Below are positions 58,012 to 64,000 of a DNA stretch of 64,000 nucleotides, in pieces (within the stretch, counting starts at the first letter, position 1; every line of letters starts with the position of its first letter). The notes beneath the pieces were generated by a model, which worked only from the letters and a program-made list of their open reading frames with translations, had not been told where the DNA came from and did not search any database. The stretch spans positions 1,521,567-1,585,566 of the forward strand of contig QXEO01000334.1 of NCBI GenBank assembly GCA_007115705.1, written 5' to 3'. Source of the stretch: Dactylis glomerata. Its lineage: Eukaryota; Streptophyta; Magnoliopsida; Poales; Poaceae. Both the position numbers and the translations under genes were made by a program.

Positions 58012-58408
58012 TAATAGGCCTGATTGATGGAGGCATGATGGAATACCGGGGTGTGCAATCCCTAAATAGGGATGGAAACACGGAGCAATTAGTCTAGGCG
58101 GACGATTAGCGGCAGAACATTAAATCTGACATGTTGGATTAGATAGCAGATCACCGGAGCATTATCGACTCTAATTTGTTTGATGGATTAGATTGTAGGG
58201 TTTAGGTTGTCCCATGTACACTAATCTGGTGGCTTTAAAAGAATTTCAGTTTGCTCTCTTATATAAGCATAATAATACGTATAGATATTAATGAGGTACT
58301 TAGCTTCTGTTAGGCCTCGAATAGGCTTCTATTATAAAAAAATCTGTTTTCTAACAGGCTCTTAGTGTATATATATAATACTAATGGACTATTCGATTTT
58401 CCACACAG

Positions 58409-58880
58409 GACAAGATTCTCCTGTCATCGCAATTATGGCTGTGGTTTTGGCTGTAGTGTTTATTCTGGGCATGCCAGCCACCCTCTCGTGGTGCTGGCGT
58501 AAGATCAAGGCACGGTTCTTTCCGGATTTAATCAGAAATCTGGATACTGGAGGGAAAAAATATTCATACCAGGAGTTGGAAACTGCTACTCATGGCTTCT
58601 CCAAGAAACTCGGGAGAGGAGGCTTTGGCGAGGTGTACGAAGGAAAAATTGGCAACTTGATGGTGGCTGTCAAGAAGCTTATCAATATTTCCGAGCGGTC
58701 GATAGATGGATACAAAGCTGAGGTGGCCACCCTAAGCTCTCTTAAGCACAAAAACGTTGTCCAGCTCATCGGCTGGTGCCACCACCGAAAAAATCTGCTG
58801 CTCGTCTATGAGCTGATGCCCCGAGGCAGCCTCGAGGATCTTCTCCACCACAACGCCGTGCTGCTGCCGTGGTGTGCTAG
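58409..58880 (+). CDS. Tandem-kinase exon: TM helix and kinase 1 N-lobe
   Basis: Phase-1 exon after TTCCACACAG. A transmembrane helix (VIAIMAVVLAVVFILGMPAT) is followed by a basic stop-transfer WCWRKIKAR, then YSYQELETATHGFSKKLGRG and the glycine loop GRGGFGEVYEG. Lys of VAVKK, Glu of YKAEV and the hinge LLLVYELMPRGSLEDLL follow; the exon ends LPWCAR at AG/GTCAGA. The style (YQELxxATxxF, IGWCHH, LLVYE) is close to legume-lectin-type receptor kinases rather than classical CRKs. All N-lobe catalytic residues are present. The exon has the same length (472 nt) as its duplicate at 60,030. Confidence 0.85.
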
Positions 58881-58991
58881 GTCAGAAGTAGTTAGTTTTG
58901 TTATTACGTACTAGCATCGCACGTGTATTGTGGATTTCGAAATATTTGGCTTATATATATCATAGTTGCGCTCTGTTACTTCCAATTTCAG

Positions 58992-59630
58992 GTATCAAAT
59001 TGCGCTAGGCTTGGCTCATGCTCTTGACTACATACACGAAGAGTCTAGTGATCGTCGTTTCGTTATTCACAAGGACATCAAGCCAGATAACATCATGATT
59101 GGCGAGGACTTCAACCCCAAGCTGGGCGACTTCGGGCTGGCGAAATTCCTGAACCATGGCCAGAGCCTGGCAATGGAAGATCGCTTCGGCACCATTGGTT
59201 TTTCTTCGAGAACCCGCAGGAGATCTGCGCACCATTGGTTACATGGACCCCTTTTCAGACGGAACACCCAGCAAATTCTCAGATATGTTCAGCTTTGGTG
59301 TCGTCTTACTGGTAATAGGAAGCGGCCGGCATGCTGTCCTAGAAGTCAAGGGTGCTGACGATACTGTTGAACACATCAAATATTTTGTGTCGAGGCAGTA
59401 CAAAAGGGGATTGATTACGGACGTTGCTGACCCTCGTCTTCAAGGAAATTTTGTAAAGGACGAGATGGATGCCATTATACGCGTCGGACTCCTGTGCGTG
59501 TCTGGAATGTTGGACGAGAGGCCGTCGGCCAAGCAGGCTACCACGTGGCTGGGGTCACGGACAGGGAAAAACATACCAGACCCTACTGATGGCGGTTCCC
59601 CGTTATATTTCAACAGCGAGGCATCATCAG
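58992..59630 (+). pseudogene. Tandem-kinase exon: kinase 1 C-lobe, frameshifted
   Basis: After CAATTTCAG the frame reads YQIALGLAHALDYIHE, the catalytic loop VIHKDIKPDN (Lys instead of the usual Arg of HRD; Asp and Asn kept) and LGDFGLAKF. At 59,191-59,240 the 10-mer ACCATTGGTT occurs twice, 40 bp apart, which shifts the frame by one. In the new frame the kinase continues TIGYMDPFSDGTPSKFSDMF, FSFGVVLLVIGSGRH, and then DERPSAKQATTWLGS. The APE motif is not recognisable (DPF). Without the 40 bp the exon length (599) fits the phase of the next exon. As it stands the protein would stop at 59,358. Confidence 0.8.
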
Positions 59631-59759
59631 GTCAGTCATCCGGGATTGTCACCATCTCTTGGATCTTTGTCAATTTGAGCTGGGTTTTTTGCTTTTCATG
59701 ATAGCTCAATATTAATATTTTATTCCATGTTCAAATTATTCGGTTGTGACTTGTGACAG

Positions 59760-59876
59760 ATAATAGCGAGGGAGAAACGTCCACTCCCCTCCTCGGTTAT
59801 CCATCTCGTAATGTCATTAGCGACCCCAGCTCTGACCGCTCCACAGCAGCTCTCAACAATGGAAGGTCATCCGCAG
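59760..59876 (+). CDS. Tandem-kinase linker exon
   Basis: 117 nt, phase 1 to phase 1, between TTGTGACAG and CGCAG/GTTAGT. It encodes a Ser/Thr-rich linker, DNSEGETSTPLLGYPSRNVI then SDPSSDRSTAALNNG. The text resembles the start of the next exon (DSSEGTMSSALLD and HSDRSTTAP), so the linker was duplicated together with the kinase. Confidence 0.7.
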
Positions 59877-60029
59877 GTTAGTCTTCCATTCTTGCCACAT
59901 CCTGCGGATCTTCGCATGCTTGGAGCTACTCGTGTTCTTAATCTATACATATTTCACTTAGTTTTGGATGAAAGTAGCTTACTTCGCTAGAAGCTAATTT
60001 TAGTCTTATTATCTGATGCTTTTATGCAG

Positions 60030-60501
60030 CGATACGAAAGAGGGAAATGGTTACGAGAGGGAAACGAAAGATAGGGAATGAAGATAGTAGCGAGGGAACA
60101 ATGTCCTCTGCACTCCTCGATTCTTCATCTTCTGCTGCCATTCAATACCCCCACTCGGACCGCTCCACAACAGCTCCAACGCAGAAATTTTCGTACCAGG
60201 AGTTGGTAAGTGCCACTAAAAACTTCTCCACCAAAGTCAGAGGCTTCGGCGGGGTGTATGAAGGAATAATCGGCGGCTCGAAGGTGGCTATCAAGATGCT
60301 GTCCAATGCTTCCGAGTTATCGGTAGAAGGATATGAAGCCGAGGTGACCACCCTAGGCCATCTTAACCACCCAAACGTTGTACGGCTCATCGGCTGGTGC
60401 CACCACCAAAAATGTGTGCTGCTCGTCTATGAGCTGATGCCCAATGGCAGCCTCGATGCTCTTCTCCGTGGTGACAAGCCTGTGCTGCCTTGGATCCGCA
60501 G
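60030..60501 (+). CDS. Tandem-kinase exon: kinase 2 N-lobe
   Basis: After TTTTATGCAG the exon encodes a basic start (AIRKREMVTRGKRKIGNE), a linker, then FSYQELVSATKNFSTKV and a shortened glycine loop (RGFGGVYEG, one residue fewer than GRGGFGEVYEG). VAIKM keeps the ATP-site Lys and YEAEV the helix-C Glu; the hinge is LLVYELMPNGSLDALL. It ends LPWIRR at AG/GTCAGA. 472 nt, like exon 58,409. No TM helix. Confidence 0.85.
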
Positions 60502-60598
60502 GTCAGAAGTGGTTATTTTTGTTATTACGTACTAGCATAGCACTTGAATTATGGATGCCGAAATAATTTACTTATTGTGTGTGTTTGTTCAATCGTAG

Positions 60599-61185
60599 GT
60601 ATGAAATCGCACTAGGCTTGGCTCGTGCTCTTGAGTACATACATGACTCTAATGGTAGTGGTTTAGTTATTCACAAGAACATCAAGCCACGGAACATCAT
60701 GATCGACGAGTCCTTCAACGCCAAGCTGGGCGACTTTGGGCTCGCGAATTTCACCAACCACGACCTGGTACCTCAATTGGAACCTCCCACACTTCTCACT
60801 GGGTATATAGAACGCGAATCCTACGGAAGGCCCAGCATTCAGGCAGATATGTTCGGCTTTGGTGTCGTCTTACTCGTGATGGGAAGCGGCCGGCATCCCG
60901 TTGAATTTGCCAAGGAGGATGACGGTTCCCTGACTGTAGTGGACAAACCGCACATCAGAGACTTAGTGTTGATGGACTACAAAAGGGGAGGGGTTCAGGC
61001 TGCTGCTGACCCTCGTCTGAAAAATTTCGTATCAGACGAGATGAAAACTATGTTACGCGTCGGGCTCCTGTGTGTGTCTACTGATTTGGAAAAAAGGCCG
61101 GCGGCCAGGGATGTCCTCAAGTGGCTGGAGTCACCAAAGTCGTGGAAGAACATGCCAGACCCTATGAATGGCGGTTCCGTTTCAG
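60599..61185 (+). CDS. Tandem-kinase exon: kinase 2 C-lobe, pseudokinase
   Basis: After CAATCGTAG the exon reads YEIALGLARALEYIHDSNGS, then the catalytic loop VIHKNIKPRN. The proton-acceptor Asp is Asn (AAC at 60,678-60,680; GAC in kinase 1). LGDFGLANF keeps DFG. No APE motif is seen (YIERESYGRP). FGFGVVLLVMGSGRHPVEFA and VGLLCVSTDLEKRPAARDVL follow. The frame is fully open. Loss of the HRD Asp with a reduced glycine loop predicts no catalytic activity, the usual state of one domain in tandem kinase proteins. Confidence 0.85.
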
Positions 61186-61298
61186 GTTTCCCGTTAACTA
61201 CTGGTGCTCTTATTCTTATACATATTCCACTTAGTTTAGGATGAATCTTATACCACTTAGAAGCTAACTTAGCCTTATTATCTGATGCATTTATACAG

Positions 61299-61453
61299 TT
61301 TCTTCGGTTGAGCTTCCTACGCTGAAGAAAACAGTGGTGGACATGGCCCTCCACTTGGTTCATGGAGCTACCGGGCAAGGAGACTTTGAGTCTTTGAAGA
61401 AAACGAAAGCTGAGGAGTTGATCAAGCTTATTGAGGAGAAGAAGAACCTATAG
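61299..61453 (+). CDS. Tandem-kinase last exon
   Basis: After ATTTATACAG the phase-1 exon encodes VSSVELPTLKKTVVDMALHL, VHGATGQGDFESLKK and a Glu/Lys-rich helix TKAEELIKLIEEKKN, ending at TAG 61,451-61,453. The upstream intron resembles the intron before 60,030 (TATACATATT-CACTTAGTTT, TTATTATCTGATGC). The short charged helical tail has no recognised domain. Confidence 0.7.
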
Positions 61454-61732
61454 GGAAGGAAGATTGATTTGGCACACCCCTCCATTGGCGGCACCTATCG
61501 AGAGTCCGTTAAAGCTGAAGTCTCAGCTTGATCTCATCCGTATCAAAGACTACAACAGAACTGATAAGCTTGTTAATTTTCTACTACCAACATGGTTGCC
61601 GACGTACTCTCCTCCTTCATTTTAAGTTGTTTCATCTTTTGTCTTTCGAGTTGGAGTACTGTTGGATTGGATTGTGTCTTTTTTTTGTCAGTGTGGATTT
61701 TGTGTAAACTATTTTAAGATATTTGAGATAAT
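61454..61732 (+). other. 3' UTR-like region
   Basis: No further ORF of merit. The T-rich stretch with TTTTTTTTGTCAG (about 61,680) and AATATG words could hold the poly(A) signal, but none is decisive. Confidence 0.4.
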
Positions 61733-61930
61733 ATGAACACTTTTGTACAAGATATTCTATATTTGCTATACAGATTGTCTGTAAAATACTTTAAGATGTT
61801 TTCGCCACCAGGACAACGGCATTATCTGCCACTGCCGTCTGCCGATACCTTTGATTTCCTTGTGAAACAAGCACGGGAACTCTATGAGCAAATCAAGGAC
61901 CAACACTCAGAAATAGTGCCAGCTAGCTAG
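61733..61930 (+). CDS. Small ORF, possible terminal exon, unknown
   Basis: The C-terminal half (PGQRHYLPLPSADTFDFLV then KQARELYEQIKDQHSEIVP) is protein-like, follows an acceptor-like GCCACCAG and ends at TAG. The N-terminal half is AT-rich and intron-like. It could be a last exon or remnant of a neighbouring gene, or an alternative end of the tandem-kinase gene. No family recognised. Confidence 0.25.
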   Translation: MNTFVQDILYLLYRLSVKYFKMFSPPGQRHYLPLPSADTFDFLVKQARELYEQIKDQHSEIVPAS

Positions 61931-63060
61931 CCAGCTCTCTCAGTGCACGTAAAGCTAGAGTATTTGCTATTGATTTGCTTCAGACCTCTTTTTATGAGAT
62001 GCAGATTGCGTCTTATTCCCATGTATTGCGCTTGTACTATACCGTACTGTACAAGTACAGTACCATGTTTCAAGCAAGTCTGTGAGCACATTAACATATC
62101 ATTTCTTTGATATTCATGTGATGGAAATTACTCCCTCAAAAGTCTGTAGCGTGTCCTACATATATACTTGTTCCAAAGTTCATGCAAAACAGTCGCGACT
62201 TAGCCAACACACAGATAATCCGGATACGTTAGATCACATGCCAGGATGATGCCCCTATTAACATCCCAGATAGAAGAGTGTAGCTGAGCGCTTGCTCAGA
62301 AAATCCACTCTCTATTAAGATTAGATATGAAAATATGATGAGTCAATGTTGGAAAATACAAAGTTCCCCGGTAATATGATTCACACGTGACAAATTTCCG
62401 GAGTAAGTTCAAAGGCAGCTTATAAGTAGCGAACATAATCAGGTGAAGTGGGAAGTGAACAAGAACTTCAGAGCATTACCTAAGGGGACTCAGTAACCAT
62501 TATAAATTTCACTGCTCCTAATAATATATTACTAACTCAATCGGAGTAGCTTAGATATGATAATTTAGACCGACAAATCACAAATTCAACTTCATCTCGT
62601 ATAGAGAAGCTATTTTTTTCGAAGCATGCAGGAGAGCTGTATGAATATATTAGAAGAAAATACCAAAGAATGGCAAGGACAAAATTTAAACAGAAAATTA
62701 GCGCGTACGTCTTCGCATGTTACGTGCAGACAAACTTGTTTCACGAAAAATTGACTTGCTGTTTGGCCTACGTAAAAAAAGATAAAATTTAATGCTAAGA
62801 ATAAGGCTTTTTATGATACAGGCTTTGTCTTTTTTTACACCGACCACATGAAATGTTCGTTTTAAACGATACTTTACAAACACACATGGATTGTAAGATT
62901 TACATGTGACATTTTTTGTTGGAATTTTTTAACTCTTAGAAATATGTCCTTTTTTGGTATAGGAGCATATGCACCTGGGAGCCAAATTGTATTTCCGATG
63001 GACAAGCTTATTTATCTGCATTCCACTAATCCTTCTATTTCATATATAGTATGTTGAGAA
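61931..63060. other. Intergenic, no gene recognised
   Basis: Contains GGAAGTGAACAAGAACTTCA (62,449), similar to words near 7098 and 11,991. No supported ORF. Confidence 0.35.
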
Positions 63061-63068
63061 GGGATTTG

Positions 63069-63475
63069 GTGCACATGGGCACCAATGCTCCCTCCACTTT
63101 CAGAATTTTGATCTTACATTTCTATGGTTCAAAAAATTTGGCGTTAAATACATAGATAGTTATATACAGAAGAAGTATATGCAAAAAAGTCCCGTTAAAA
63201 AATATGTTGTATTTTGAAAGATATAAAAAATATAAATTTTTTATTGTAAATAGTATTAAAATAGTAGTAAGATAGTGCATCTTTTTATTAGAAATTTGTC
63301 TTTTTTGTATTTCCCAAAGTATAAAATATTTTTAAAAGGGACTTTTTCTATGTATGCTCCTCCTGTATATACTTTTTCATATATTTAACGCCATAATTAT
63401 TTGAGATATAGACAGATGAGGTTTTAATTTTTTTTTAAATTCAAAGGAAAGGGTTCACTGGTGCCCATGTTCCAA
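63069..63475. repeat. Long inverted repeat (foldback element)
   Basis: The left arm GTGCACATGGGCACCA ... TTGGCGTTAAATACAT ... TATATACAG ... AAAAAGTCCC pairs with the right arm read in reverse (ACATGGGCACCAGTG, ATGGCGTTAAATATAT, TATATACAGGAGGAG, AAAAAGTCCC). The arms meet near 63,270, so the whole can fold into a hairpin of about 200 bp per arm. Typical of foldback MITEs; no target duplication was identified. Confidence 0.7.
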
Positions 63476-64000
63476 AAACACTTTCTCGTAGTATGTTCTC
63501 ATATGAACAACATAACAGATTCACTGTATAATAGATTATGGAAGTAATGTGCAGATCCCTGCATTCAAATTTGTCAGAAAAACTAAATTTGGTCCACGTG
63601 TGGACTGTGGAGGCAAAGGCCAATCAGTCGCCCCGTGAAATATACGGCGTGTCTCCATGACCTAGGAACTAGAACAAATATACGCGGTGGAGTGGTTTTT
63701 GATCAAACTTTACTTTGCTTGACTTTCCAAAAAAAATATAAGTCTTATTCTTTGGAAAGGAGGTAGTAGGAGTGGTTTTTTCGTAGATACTAAAAAAATT
63801 TATTCTTTTCTATTAAAAAGAATTGTGTGAAATATAGTTTCTAGTAATCATTAGAAAAAGTCACTCTTAGCAAAAGTAAGTTTTTTTTATCTCCTGTTGT
63901 GATGTATATCGCGTGAAATATTTTGACAAGTGGTATAAACAGAGAGTTTTAGTGGAGCTCTTTTAACCCGAAGCAGATGTATGGTATGCTTAAGTGCATT
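63476..64000. other. Intergenic, no gene recognised
   Basis: AT-rich. GAAAGGAGGTAGTA near 63,756 resembles a Stowaway right end without a visible partner. Confidence 0.35.

Larger units (their letters stand above)
53018..58408 (+). other. Proposed large intron of the tandem-kinase gene
   Basis: 5.4 kb between donor GTCAGT and acceptor TTTTCCACACAG. It holds a Harbinger-type element, a LINE 3' end, a Stowaway and a GC-rich remnant. 53,421-53,456 plus 54,181-54,215 (CTCTTTCAGCATCT-GTAG and onward) resembles 42,441-42,500 upstream of the DUF26 exon. No conserved gene was recognised. Confidence 0.5.
43531..61453 (+). pseudogene. Receptor-like tandem kinase gene: DUF26-DUF26-TM-kinase-pseudokinase
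   Basis: Proposed exons: 43,531-44,084 joined to 52,725-53,017 (MULE removed, keeping one CTACGGGCTCG), 58,409-58,880, 58,992-59,630, 59,760-59,876, 60,030-60,501, 60,599-61,185 and 61,299-61,453. All introns are GT-AG and all phases agree (1, 2, 1, 1, 2, 1), once a 40-bp duplication in exon 3 is discounted. The product would be a membrane receptor-like protein with two intracellular kinase domains. Tandem kinase proteins are a known class of cereal disease-resistance proteins (Rpg1, Yr15/WTK1, Sr60 types); a role in immunity here is only inferred. Joining the DUF26 exon to the kinase exons across a 5.4-kb intron is supported by phase (HQR-G/GQDS) and splice signals. The two could still be separate genes. 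Confidence 0.6.

Noticed and set aside
58384..58408. Upstream ATG (MDYSIFHT) as the start of the kinase gene
   Set aside because: It lies in the polypyrimidine tract and acceptor of the preceding intron. The phase match with the DUF26 exon makes the spliced start more likely, although an independent start cannot be excluded.

Overview
The window is nuclear DNA of a grass, very probably a Triticeae cereal (wheat, barley, Aegilops or a relative). The evidence is nested LTR retrotransposons with a TGATACGTCTCC-type long terminal repeat, Stowaway and Tourist/Harbinger MITEs, Helitrons carrying host gene fragments, a Mutator-like element (MULE) carrying a plant-mobile-domain gene, spliced genes with GT-AG introns and a receptor-kinase-type gene. 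No prokaryotic, organellar, rRNA, tRNA or CRISPR feature was seen. All gene models are read by eye from splice signals and reading frames; none has expression evidence.

Layout. 1-766 and 6101-7085: one LINE remnant (minus strand) cut in two by a Helitron (767-6100). 7227-11895: a second Helitron with the same 5' hairpin, carrying broken pieces of two unrelated host genes, farnesyltransferase alpha subunit and SUMO-activating enzyme subunit 2. 12.7-13.7 kb: AT-rich degenerate repeats. 14733-30881: two copies of a small membrane-protein gene. The left copy is broken by a MITE and a Ty1/copia element with identical LTRs (15285-20563). Between the copies lies a truncated second copia element, itself split by an 8.6-kb Ty3/gypsy (Athila-like) element with a perfect 5-bp target duplication (21336-29904). 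31.1-43.5 kb: gene-poor, with a long-TIR element, two Helitron 3' termini, a 0.9-kb tandem array, several MITEs and a TATA-type promoter-like region.

The most interesting part is 43.5-61.5 kb. Matching splice phases allow one gene to be read across it: two DUF26 (cysteine-rich, secreted) domains, a transmembrane helix, a first protein kinase domain, a linker and a second kinase domain whose catalytic Asp is replaced by Asn (HKN), that is, a receptor-like tandem kinase-pseudokinase. Exon lengths and homologous introns show that the second kinase arose by duplication inside the gene. The allele is broken. An 8.6-kb MULE sits in the second DUF26 domain, flanked by an 11-bp direct repeat that exactly restores the host codons. 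Two offset frameshifts scramble the signal peptide, and a 40-bp duplication shifts frame in the first kinase.

The MULE carries three genes: a DDE transposase with SWIM and CCHC zinc motifs (one in-frame stop), a six-exon plant mobile domain (PMD) gene (one homopolymer frameshift), and a small acidic-tailed protein of unknown function.
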